From NCBI GenBank assembly GCA_024511395.1, contig JANELJ010000088.1, positions 1 through 8,002 of the forward strand: 8,002 nt of DNA, in the 5' to 3' direction. Every line of letters starts with the position of its first letter. Positions within the stretch are counted from its first letter, which is position 1. This DNA is from Gammaproteobacteria bacterium (GTDB lineage Bacteria; Pseudomonadota; Gammaproteobacteria; GRL18). The notes beneath the pieces were generated by a model. The model ran no database searches. It was not told where the DNA came from and saw only the letters and a list, made by a program, of their open reading frames with translations. The position numbers were made by a program, and so were the translations under genes. Of this stretch, positions 1 to 6,407 are shown piece after piece.

Positions 1-6
1 AACCAT

Positions 7-93
7 CTTATCCACATACCCACAGGCCAGGCCTGTCAGTGAGATAAACCTGAAGGTCTCATCAACAGGCAGACCTATGGATATGTGGATAAG
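7..93. repeat. Inverted repeat with two perfect DnaA boxes
   Basis: The arms 7-26 and 74-93 are reverse complements at 18 of 20 positions, with the outer 12 bases (CTTATCCACATA) perfect. Each arm contains the consensus DnaA box TTATCCACA (8-16 on plus; 84-92 on minus), and each has a weaker 7-of-9 match directly inside it. The interior holds two further symmetries: ACAGGCC-A-GGCCTGT at 22-36, and AGGTCT (54-59) with AGACCT (71-76). A near-consensus box, TTATGCAAA, follows at 96-104. This could be a DnaA-binding regulatory site, an origin-like fragment or a small non-autonomous mobile repeat. There is no GATC in 1-340, unlike a Dam/SeqA-controlled origin, and no obvious target duplication flanks the repeat. 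Function is unassigned. Confidence 0.6.
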
Positions 94-268
94 ACTTATG
101 CAAAACCTCTATTTATGAATTACTTTATAAATGGGGGGGATTACCGTGTCATCTTCATTACATTGGTATAAGTCGTACATTTGTTTTCGCTTAACATCTT
201 AGTATTTATGCGATGTGCAAAGTTCAACGGAGCATTACGTATAAATGTCTGTTGGACATTGCCGAGGA

Positions 269-344
269 ATCAAAAGGGTTAGATAAGTTAAATAGAAATA
301 ACCGCTTTCATTTTATTTATTACTTTTGATATAACCCTTTTGAT
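269..344. repeat. 13-bp inverted repeat with extra direct copy
   Basis: ATCAAAAGGGTTA at 269-281 is the exact reverse complement of TAACCCTTTTGAT at 332-344, separated by 50 AT-rich bases. The sub-motif CTTTTGAT occurs a second time at 323-330, 14 bases from the copy at 337-344, so the octamer is present three times, twice direct and once inverted. It could be a protein-binding array or the footprint of an old insertion. No coding frame depends on it. Confidence 0.45.
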
Positions 345-378
345 AATACATTTTTCCTGTTTTACTGAACTATTTTGT

Positions 379-523
379 TTACCTCGGAGTAACAGGAGCT
401 GGGAGTCCCTTGATGAAGTTTCGACAGTAAGGACGCTGTCGAAAAGCCTCCATGGATGGATTCACGGCGGCTTCAGCAAGGGACTCCCAGCTCCTGTTAC
501 GGACTATCGGTTAACTGAGGTAA
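379..523. repeat. Large nested inverted repeat (cruciform-like)
   Basis: The main arms, 389-418 and 471-500, pair over 30 bases with one mismatch (413 against 476). Inside sits a perfect 9-bp hairpin, TTTCGACAG (419-427) with CTGTCGAAA (436-444), loop 428-435. A weaker stem follows, GCC (446-448) with GGC (466-468), enclosing the palindrome TCCATGGA (449-456). An outer pair, TTACCTC (379-385) with GAGGTAA (517-523), is set off by unpaired bases. The whole can fold as a branched structure in DNA or RNA. It lies about 100 bases downstream of the yejF stop, so it could shield the 3' end of the operon transcript, but no T-run follows either arm, which argues against an intrinsic terminator. Its left flank is shared with a short copy at 2261-2292. 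Confidence 0.8.
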
Positions 524-599
524 TCAATAAATTTTAAGTGATTCTCCTTTTTGGGGTTCTGAAACTCTAAACTTTATTTACAGAATACTTTCCGTTTTC

Positions 600-2222
600 T
601 CAGGCTATTTCTTTAAATAAAGACGCCGTTAATAACTGCCGTGTATAGTCCTTTTCAGGCCGGGTAAAAATTTTCTCTGTCTCCCCCACTTCAACAATCC
701 GACCTTCCTTCATTACCATAATGCGATGAGCAACCGCCTGAATCACCTTTAAGTCATGAGTAATAAAAAGATAAGAAATTTTATGTCGCTGCTGTAATTC
801 TCTTAACAGAGCCAGTACCTGTTTCTGTACTGAAACATCCAGGGCACTGGTGGGTTCGTCCAACAGGATCAGTTTGGGTTCCAGAATAACAACCCGGGCT
901 ATGGCTATCCGCTGGCGTTGACCACCGGAAAATTCATGGGGGTAGCGCCATAAAATATCTTCTTCCAGGCCGACTTCACGCAGAGCTTTTTTAATTTTAA
1001 CCCGGTGTTGTGTCTTGTTTAATTTTGGGAAATGAGTTTTAAGACCTTCTCCTACAATTTGCTCTATAGTCATTCTGGGTGACAATGATGAGTAAGGGTC
1101 CTGGAATACAATTTGGAATTCTTTTCTTAAGGGTCTTAATTCCCGGTTTTTTAAATCATCAATACGGGACTGGTTAAAATATATTTCGCCCCGACATTGT
1201 TCCATACGCAGCAGGCAACGTCCAAGGGTTGATTTACCCGAACCGGACTCCCCTACTATACCCAGTGTTTCACCTTCTTTTAGATACAGGTCAATATCAT
1301 CCACTGCCTTAACAGTACTGACCACTTTACGAAGGAAGCCACTTTTAACTGAAAAGTGGCAGAACATATTTTTGCCGCTTAATAATTGCGGTTTATTTTT
1401 TAAACCTTCGGTTTCATCATCAGGGATCATTCGCTCCATTTCACTGTTTAACAGCTTAATGGTATAGGGATGCTCTGCTCTGTCATAAATACTTTCAACA
1501 TCTCCCTGCTCAACGATGTTACCGTCCTGCATAACACACACCTGATCGGCAAAGCGCTTAACCAGATTCAGATCATGGGAAATCATCAGTACCGACATGG
1601 AAAACTCTTTCTGCAGCTTTTCCAGCAGCAGTAAAATCTGCAACTGCACGGTGACATCCAGTGCGGTGGTGGGTTCATCGGCAATTAACAGCTCCGGCTC
1701 ACAGGCCAGTGCCATGGCAATCATCATACGCTGACGCTGTCCCCCGGATAATAAGTGGGGAAAGGCATCAAAGCGATGAACCGGATCCTGAATACCCACC
1801 AGAGCCATTAATTCCAGTACCCGTTTTTTAGCTTCTGCCTTGTTCATACCACGATGAATTAACAGCGGCTCTGTAATTTGATCGCCTACGGTAAAAGTCG
1901 GGTTAAGGGAGGTCATGGGTTCCTGGAAAATCATGGAAATCTTGTCCCCGCGTACCCGCTTAATTTCAGTTTCATCCAGACCTAATAAATTTTTTCCCTG
2001 GTATAAAATCTCTCCTGAAGAATAGTTTACTTTTTCCTCATCATGCAGACGCAGAACAGACATGGCCGTAACCGACTTTCCAGAACCCGACTCTCCAACC
2101 AGAGCCATAGTCTGTCCGGGCTTAACTGCAAAGTTAATATCACGCACTACATTAACTTCTCCAGCAGGCGTGCTGAAGTTAACACTAAGATTTTTTATTT
2201 CAAGTATATTTTTAGATGTCAT
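600..2222 (-). CDS. yejF: YejF: tandem-domain peptide ABC transporter ATPase
   Basis: A 540-residue protein with two fused ABC nucleotide-binding domains that would power import through YejB/YejE from the cytoplasmic face. Domain 1 has Walker A GESGSGKS at 43-50, Q-loop Q100, signature LSGGQRQR at 158-165, Walker B LLIADEP at 178-184 and H-loop His216. Domain 2 has Walker [10 protein letters not shown] at 324-332, Q-loop Q374, signature FSGGQRQR at 431-438, Walker B LILLDEP at 451-457 and His489. Both sites look catalytically complete. The tandem arrangement and length fit YejF rather than separate DppD/DppF subunits. It is the last gene of the operon, 78 bases after yejE, with a repeat in the gap. 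The start at 2222 is the first available one, since an in-frame TGA lies just upstream; its ribosome site is weak. GsiA-like or other tandem peptide ATPases are similar, but the neighbours settle the name. Confidence 0.93.
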   Translation of the reverse strand: MTSKNILEIKNLSVNFSTPAGEVNVVRDINFAVKPGQTMALVGESGSGKSVTAMSVLRLHDEEKVNYSSGEILYQGKNLLGLDETEIKRVRGDKISMIFQEPMTSLNPTFTVGDQITEPLLIHRGMNKAEAKKRVLELMALVGIQDPVHRFDAFPHLLSGGQRQRMMIAMALACEPELLIADEPTTALDVTVQLQILLLLEKLQKEFSMSVLMISHDLNLVKRFADQVCVMQDGNIVEQGDVESIYDRAEHPYTIKLLNSEMERMIPDDETEGLKNKPQLLSGKNMFCHFSVKSGFLRKVVSTVKAVDDIDLYLKEGETLGIVGESGSGKSTLGRCLLRMEQCRGEIYFNQSRIDDLKNRELRPLRKEFQIVFQDPYSSLSPRMTIEQIVGEGLKTHFPKLNKTQHRVKIKKALREVGLEEDILWRYPHEFSGGQRQRIAIARVVILEPKLILLDEPTSALDVSVQKQVLALLRELQQRHKISYLFITHDLKVIQAVAHRIMVMKEGRIVEVGETEKIFTRPEKDYTRQLLTASLFKEIA

Positions 2223-2260
2223 ATATTCTTTTACTCAGATAACGATTCAACGTATCTTTC

Positions 2261-2292
2261 GTTTTCCTCGGAGTAACAGGTATCCGTTACGG
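2261..2292. repeat. Short copy of the 379-523 repeat, interior missing
   Basis: Bases 2261-2280 match 377-396 at 19 of 20 positions (GTTT, then A or T, then CCTCGGAGTAACAGG). After only three bases (TAT) the sequence resumes as CCGTTACGG, matching the right junction CCTGTTACGG (493-502) apart from one missing base. In effect this copy is the large repeat without its roughly 95-base interior. It lies in the only real gap of the transporter operon, between the yejE stop and the yejF start, and would be transcribed into the operon mRNA. Confidence 0.65.
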
Positions 2293-2300
2293 GTTGAGAA

Positions 2301-3344
2301 TTATCCCCGACGGGTATCAAGAGCCTCTCTTAAAGCTTCCCCGATAAAAATTAACAGCACCAGTGTGCCCACTAACACCGTAAATGTGGTCATGGATAAC
2401 CACCAGGCATCAATATTTTCCTTGCCCTGGGACAATAGTTCTCCCAGACTGGGGGTAGAGGGTGGTACCCCCAGCCCCAGATAATCCAGGCTGGTTAAGG
2501 CCAGAATGGCTCCGCTGATCCGAAACGGTAAAAAGGTCAGTACGGGGACCATGCTGTTTGGTAATAAATGTTTAAACATGATCCCCATATTGGATACTCC
2601 AAGGGAACGGGCAGCCTGAACATAATCCAGGTTGCGCCCACGTAAAAATTCAGCCCGAACATAATCAGACAGCCCCATCCAGCCGAACAGGGATAATAGA
2701 ACAATTAACAGCCCGATACTGGGTTTAAAGATAGAGGCAAATATAATCAGCAGATAAAGCTCTGGCATGGATGCCCAGATTTCAATCAGACGTTGTACGA
2801 TCAGATCCACTTTGCCGGCAAAATAGCCCTGCAGACTGCCGATTAAAATGCCAAGTACCACCCCAATAGCCGTAAGAACCAGGGCAAAAATAACCGACAA
2901 TCGAAAACCGTAAATCAAGCGCGCCAGCACATCCCTGCCCCGGTCATCCGTACCCAACAGGTTCTGATCCGAAGGCGGTGCAGGATTGGGCTGATCGGCA
3001 AAATAATTGATAGAAGAATAGTTATAACGGTTCAGTGGATACAATGCCCAGTTGCCACCTTGGGTAATTTTGTCCCTGATATAGGGGTCATTATAATCCG
3101 TCTCAGAAACAAAATCACCACCAAAAGTGGTTTCCGGATAATTGTGAAACAACGGGAAATAATACTGGTGGTCATAATAAACCACCAGCGGTTTGTCATT
3201 GCTGATCACCTCGGCAAAAAAACTGGTAAACAACAGGATGGAAAAAATCCACAGAGAATAATAGCCACGTTTATTATTTTTAAAACGCACCCAGGACCGC
3301 ATATTGGGTGACATATTGGTGAGCTGCTCGGCATTATAGCACAT
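2301..3344 (-). CDS. yejE: YejE: peptide ABC transporter permease
   Basis: Inner-membrane permease that pairs with YejB to form the import channel. With the chosen start it has 347 residues, close to E. coli YejE (about 341). It begins with a short cytoplasmic segment and the family-typical RGYYSLWIF before the first membrane helix (about 30-47). A large periplasmic loop follows (about 48-145) that includes the LGTDDRGRDV motif (130-139) of OppC/DppC-type permeases. Further helices lie near 147-171, 193-226, 268-288 and 318-337. The EAA loop that docks on the ATPase is at about 240-263 (YVQAARSLGV). I chose ATG at 3344 because GGGAGG lies 8 bases upstream and the codon sits one base past the yejB stop. 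The frame stays open to an ATG at 3392 inside yejB (363 residues), but that adds sequence with no family counterpart. A third option, 11 codons inside, lacks a good ribosome site. Confidence 0.92.
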   Translation of the reverse strand: MCYNAEQLTNMSPNMRSWVRFKNNKRGYYSLWIFSILLFTSFFAEVISNDKPLVVYYDHQYYFPLFHNYPETTFGGDFVSETDYNDPYIRDKITQGGNWALYPLNRYNYSSINYFADQPNPAPPSDQNLLGTDDRGRDVLARLIYGFRLSVIFALVLTAIGVVLGILIGSLQGYFAGKVDLIVQRLIEIWASMPELYLLIIFASIFKPSIGLLIVLLSLFGWMGLSDYVRAEFLRGRNLDYVQAARSLGVSNMGIMFKHLLPNSMVPVLTFLPFRISGAILALTSLDYLGLGVPPSTPSLGELLSQGKENIDAWWLSMTTFTVLVGTLVLLIFIGEALREALDTRRG

Positions 3345-3345
3345 A

Positions 3346-4407
3346 TCAGGAACCTCCCTGACCGGCTGAATCAAACTTGATGCGGGGATCAATCAGCACA
3401 TAGGAAAGATCGCTGATCAGCTTGGTAATAAGACCCAGCAGAGTAAATAAGTATAAGGAACCCAGCACCACCGGATAATCCCGCCGGACAATGGATTCAT
3501 AGGACAGCAATCCCAGGCCATCCAGAGAAAAAATGGTTTCTATCAGCAGACTGCCGGCAAAAAAGGCCACCAGGAAACTAGCTGGGAAACCGGTGATTAG
3601 AGGGATCAGAGCATTTCTGAATACATGCTTGTATAACACCTGGTTATTGGTCAGCCCTTTGGCCTTAGCGGTCACTACATAGTTTTTACGGATTTCTTCC
3701 AGAAAACTGTTTTTAGTCAGCAGGGTCATGACTGCAAAGCTGCCGATAACAGAAGAAATAATAGGCAACACCATATGCCATAAATAATCGAGTATTTTGT
3801 CAAACCAGCCAAGCTGATCCCAGTTGTCTGAAACCAGTCCCTTGAGTGGAAAAATATCAAAAAAACTGCCCCCGCCGAACAGAACAAGTAATAAAATACC
3901 CAGTACAAAACCGGGTATGGCATAACCCAGCAGTACAATGGTACTGGTGATCATATCAAAGTGGGAACCGTCCCTGACAGCTTTGGCAATCCCCAGGGGA
4001 ATACAGGTCAGATAGGTAATAAAAAAGGACCACATACCGATACTGATGGACACTGGTAGTTTGCTGATAATCAGATCAATCACTGACTCATGATGATGAT
4101 AGCTTTCCCCAAAGTCGAAGGTCAGATAATTTTTCATCATGATCAGAAAACGTTCCACCGGAGGCTTATCAAAACCGTACAGCACCTTAATCTCTTCCAG
4201 ACGTTCCTTGTCTATACCTTCTGCTCCCCGGTATAAATCACTGGTGACACCACCGACTTCGGTCATCTGGTTTTGACCGCTTAACTGAGCCACTAACTGC
4301 TCCACCGGACCGCCGGGAACAAACTGGGTGATCACAAACGTGATCAGCATGACCCCGAACAATGTGGGTATCATTAACAGCAGGCGTTTAATTACATAAT
4401 AAAGCAT
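3346..4407 (-). CDS. yejB: YejB: peptide ABC transporter permease
   Basis: The DppB/OppB-type inner-membrane permease partner of YejE, 353 residues (E. coli YejB about 364). The N-terminus MLYYVIKRLLLMIPTLFGV is the usual start of this family, with the first helix at about 9-30 followed by PGGP (31-34). A periplasmic loop (about 35-118) contains YGFDKP (77-82). Helices follow near 122-144, 155-178, 210-231, 268-293 and 312-335. The EAA loop is at about 243-266 (YVVTAKAKGL then KHVFRNA), and the C-terminus ends in the family motif LIDPRIKF (338-345). The gene starts 3 bases after the yejA stop (TAA-GTC-ATG) with no evident ribosome site, so translation is probably coupled to yejA. Three consecutive histidines (104-106) in the periplasmic loop are an oddity compared with E. 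coli YejB as I recall it. Confidence 0.93.
   Translation of the reverse strand: MLYYVIKRLLLMIPTLFGVMLITFVITQFVPGGPVEQLVAQLSGQNQMTEVGGVTSDLYRGAEGIDKERLEEIKVLYGFDKPPVERFLIMMKNYLTFDFGESYHHHESVIDLIISKLPVSISIGMWSFFITYLTCIPLGIAKAVRDGSHFDMITSTIVLLGYAIPGFVLGILLLVLFGGGSFFDIFPLKGLVSDNWDQLGWFDKILDYLWHMVLPIISSVIGSFAVMTLLTKNSFLEEIRKNYVVTAKAKGLTNNQVLYKHVFRNALIPLITGFPASFLVAFFAGSLLIETIFSLDGLGLLSYESIVRRDYPVVLGSLYLFTLLGLITKLISDLSYVLIDPRIKFDSAGQGGS
3353..3358 (-). promoter_or_regulatory. Ribosome binding site deciding the yejE start
   Basis: On the minus strand GGGAGG lies 8 bases before ATG at 3344. It is embedded in the last codons of yejB (encoding GQGGS), and the junction reads TGA-T-ATG. This supports the 3344 start over the longer frame from 3392 and suggests translational coupling of the two permease subunits, which are needed in equal amounts. 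Confidence 0.7.
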
Positions 4408-4410
4408 GAC

Positions 4411-6285
4411 TTATTTTGATGTCCGGTATTCGGGTTTAAACCACCAGGTGGAGAGCATCCAGCCTTCGGCAGAAAAATATTTGGGCAGGGTTTTAGGAAA
4501 CTCAAATTTATCCCAGTAGGCAATCCTGTGGGTGGAAATATACCAGTGGGGAACCAGGTAAAATTCACTGAGCAATACTCTGTCCAGAGCACGAGTCAGG
4601 GCCACAATTTTATCCCAGTCTGTGGTTTTACTTAACTGCTCCAGCAGAGAATCCACGGCTTTATTTTTAATACTGGGATAATTGGCTGGGCCATCCAAAT
4701 CAGCCATTTTAGAATGCCAACGGCCAATCAGTTCATTTCCCGGCACCTGGCTTTCTGAATAGCTGGTTACAATCATATCAAACTTTTTAGTTTCCACACG
4801 CCGTTTATACAGTGCATAGTCCACGGTACGGTAATTCATGGTAATACCCAGCTTTTTCAGATTCCGGGCATATGAGGCCGCTATTCGTTCAAAGGCTTTC
4901 TGTGCCAGCAGTAGGTCAAATTTAAACGTTTTGCCCTGTTTATTTCTTAAGGCCCTGTCACGGTATTCCCAGCCTGCTGCTTTTAACAGTTTTAATGCTT
5001 TGCGCAGGTTTTGGCGTAAGGAAGACGGCGGCGTGGTTTTCGGCGGTTCCCAGGCATTGCCGAACACTCTGGGATCGAGAATATCCTTAAAGGGTTCCAG
5101 TAGCTCACGTTCCCGTTTAGATATTGGCCCGCGGGCAGCCAGCTCAGTATTACTGAAGTAACTATTATTGCGTTTATACTGATTATAAAACAGCATCCGG
5201 TTGGCCCATTCAAAATCAAAAGCATAAATCAGCGCTTCTCTGACCCGTTTATCCTTAAAAATATCTTTACGGGTATTAAATACAAAACCCTGAATACCGA
5301 CACTATTATGATGCGGTATATTAGCTTTAATGATCTGCTTATTTTTAAATATCCGGCCGGTATAGTCCCGTGCCCACATCTTGGAGTTGTATTCATGACG
5401 AAAGTCATATTCGCCGGCTTTTAGGGCTTCCAGAGCAATAGTGCTGTCCCGAAAGTATTTATAGACCACCTGGTCAAAATTATACATACCCTTACGGATC
5501 CCGAGATCTTTCGCCCAGTAATCGGGATTACGTCTGAATTTAAGCTGTTTACCGGTATCATAACTGTCCAGAATATAGGGGCCGCTGCCCACCGGAATTT
5601 TGGTTGCAGTATCTTCAAACTTCTGTTCACCTACCCAGTGTTTAGGAAGAATGGACAGATAACTGCTCAGCAGCATGGGTAATTTGGCATTATTTTTTGA
5701 AAAGTTAAAACAGATGTTTTCCTTGTCCAGAATTACAGCCTCCTGGACACTGCCCAGCACAATTTTGTAGGCTGGATGGACATATTTATTGGTCATTAAG
5801 GTATCAAAGGAGAACTTAACATCTTCTACAGTCACTGGAGTACCGTCAGAGAAACGGGCTTTCTGATTAATATGGTAAGTGACGGATAAGCCATCTTCGG
5901 CAATTATAATATCATCCGCTAGCAGCCCGTAGAAAGAATAAGGTTCATCCAGACTTTGTTCCATCAGCGTTTCAAACACCAAGCCATCAACTCCGTCAGC
6001 CCCTACCCCTTTAAGCAGATAGGGATTTAGCCGGTCAAAGGTCATGGAACCGTTAAGATCCAGTCTACCCCCTTTGGGGGCATCAGGGTTCACATAATCA
6101 AAATGACTGAAGCCTTTTTTATATTTGGGAGCATAACCGTAGGCAATTCCATAATCAGCAAAAGCTAATTTACTGATACTGATAAATAACAGCAAAAATA
6201 CAAAGCTGACAAAATGTTTATGCTTTACAGGCTTATTATTTAATGACATTTTTTGCCGGTTTAATAAAAATTTTTTTAATAACAT
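4411..6285 (-). CDS. yejA: YejA: periplasmic peptide-binding protein
   Basis: Extracellular solute-binding protein of the SBP_bac_5 (DppA/OppA) type, 624 residues from this start. It would capture peptides or peptide-like compounds in the periplasm and hand them to YejB/YejE; in E. coli the Yej system is the known uptake route for microcin C. A lysine- and histidine-rich segment (17-24) and a hydrophobic core (about 25-41) end in AFA at 41-43 before DYGIA, a good signal-peptidase I site. The mature part has HFDYVNPDAPKGG (61-73), typical of YejA, a DGxxYTFxL-like segment near 132-150 including ARFSDGTPVT, and a later FDFEWANRMLFYNQYKR block that closely resembles YejA. The second Met, at 6249, gives 612 residues, nearer to the E. 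coli length of about 604; neither start has a convincing ribosome site. It is first in the operon and is preceded by a candidate promoter at 6311-6338. Confidence 0.93.
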   Translation of the reverse strand: MLLKKFLLNRQKMSLNNKPVKHKHFVSFVFLLLFISISKLAFADYGIAYGYAPKYKKGFSHFDYVNPDAPKGGRLDLNGSMTFDRLNPYLLKGVGADGVDGLVFETLMEQSLDEPYSFYGLLADDIIIAEDGLSVTYHINQKARFSDGTPVTVEDVKFSFDTLMTNKYVHPAYKIVLGSVQEAVILDKENICFNFSKNNAKLPMLLSSYLSILPKHWVGEQKFEDTATKIPVGSGPYILDSYDTGKQLKFRRNPDYWAKDLGIRKGMYNFDQVVYKYFRDSTIALEALKAGEYDFRHEYNSKMWARDYTGRIFKNKQIIKANIPHHNSVGIQGFVFNTRKDIFKDKRVREALIYAFDFEWANRMLFYNQYKRNNSYFSNTELAARGPISKRERELLEPFKDILDPRVFGNAWEPPKTTPPSSLRQNLRKALKLLKAAGWEYRDRALRNKQGKTFKFDLLLAQKAFERIAASYARNLKKLGITMNYRTVDYALYKRRVETKKFDMIVTSYSESQVPGNELIGRWHSKMADLDGPANYPSIKNKAVDSLLEQLSKTTDWDKIVALTRALDRVLLSEFYLVPHWYISTHRIAYWDKFEFPKTLPKYFSAEGWMLSTWWFKPEYRTSK

Positions 6286-6310
6286 CTAGTTTATTCTAAT
6301 TATCACAGGT

Positions 6311-6338
6311 ATCATATCCAGAATTGATTTTATTACAA
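6311..6338 (-). promoter_or_regulatory. Candidate sigma-70 promoter of yejABEF
   Basis: On the minus strand TTGTAA (6333-6338) is followed after 16 bases by TATGAT (6311-6316), a 4-of-6 and a 5-of-6 match to the -35 and -10 consensus. Transcription would begin near 6304. That leaves about 18 bases of leader before the 6285 start, or about 55 before the alternative start at 6249. The match was found by eye and is only moderately strong. Confidence 0.4.
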
Positions 6339-6346
6339 GTAGTAAT
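6332..6346. promoter_or_regulatory. Small palindrome over the yejA -35, possible operator
   Basis: ATTAC-AAGTA-GTAAT is a perfect 5-bp inverted repeat with a 5-base centre in the middle of the divergent yejA/fabI region. It covers the proposed -35 of the yejA promoter, which is where a repressor would act. I do not recognise the motif as the site of a named regulator; it does not resemble the FabR site. A palindrome this short can occur by chance in AT-rich DNA. Confidence 0.3.
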
Positions 6347-6364
6347 GGTTAGGTCACGTTAATG

Positions 6365-6400
6365 TATAAGACAACAACCATACTCATTCTATCCAAGGAG
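6365..6400 (+). promoter_or_regulatory. fabI -10 candidate and ribosome binding site
   Basis: TATAAG at 6365-6370 is a reasonable -10 hexamer, but no good -35 lies 16-18 bases upstream, so the promoter call is weak. The ribosome site is strong: AAGGAG at 6395-6400 sits 7 bases before ATG at 6408 and fixes the fabI start. The leader would be about 30 bases. Confidence 0.45.
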
Positions 6401-6407
6401 TTAAACT

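Larger units (their letters stand above)
1..599. other. Gene-free region rich in inverted repeats
   Basis: I see no supportable protein or RNA gene in these 599 bases; open frames are short and the longest plus-strand one (340-537) runs through an inverted repeat. The content is structural. Two perfect DnaA boxes lie in an inverted repeat at 7-93. A 6-bp hairpin (AATGTC, loop TGTTG, GACATT) lies at 244-260. A 13-bp inverted repeat pairs 269-281 with 332-344, and a large nested inverted repeat spans 379-523. A run of seven G lies at 133-139. The interval 524-599, just downstream of the yejF stop, has no clear hairpin followed by a T-run, so no intrinsic terminator for the transporter operon is obvious. 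Confidence 0.6.

Noticed and set aside
133..139. Seven-G tract as a phase-variation switch
   Set aside because: It lies in non-coding DNA; the only frame across it is an 18-codon run with no supporting evidence.
1..340. Chromosomal replication origin (oriC)
   Set aside because: Only two perfect DnaA boxes, no GATC sites and no dnaA, dnaN, mnmG or similar neighbour in the window; kept only as an unexplained DnaA-box palindrome.
340..537. 65-codon plus-strand open frame
   Set aside because: It runs straight through the large inverted repeat, has no ribosome site and resembles no protein family I recognise; the sequence is explained by the repeat.
524..599. Intrinsic terminator for the yej operon
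   Set aside because: No GC-rich hairpin followed by a T-run is present on the minus strand between the yejF stop and the large repeat.
2062..2484. 140-codon plus-strand frame opposite yejF/yejE
   Set aside because: It is antisense to two well-supported genes and crosses the intergenic repeat; the product looks like no known family.
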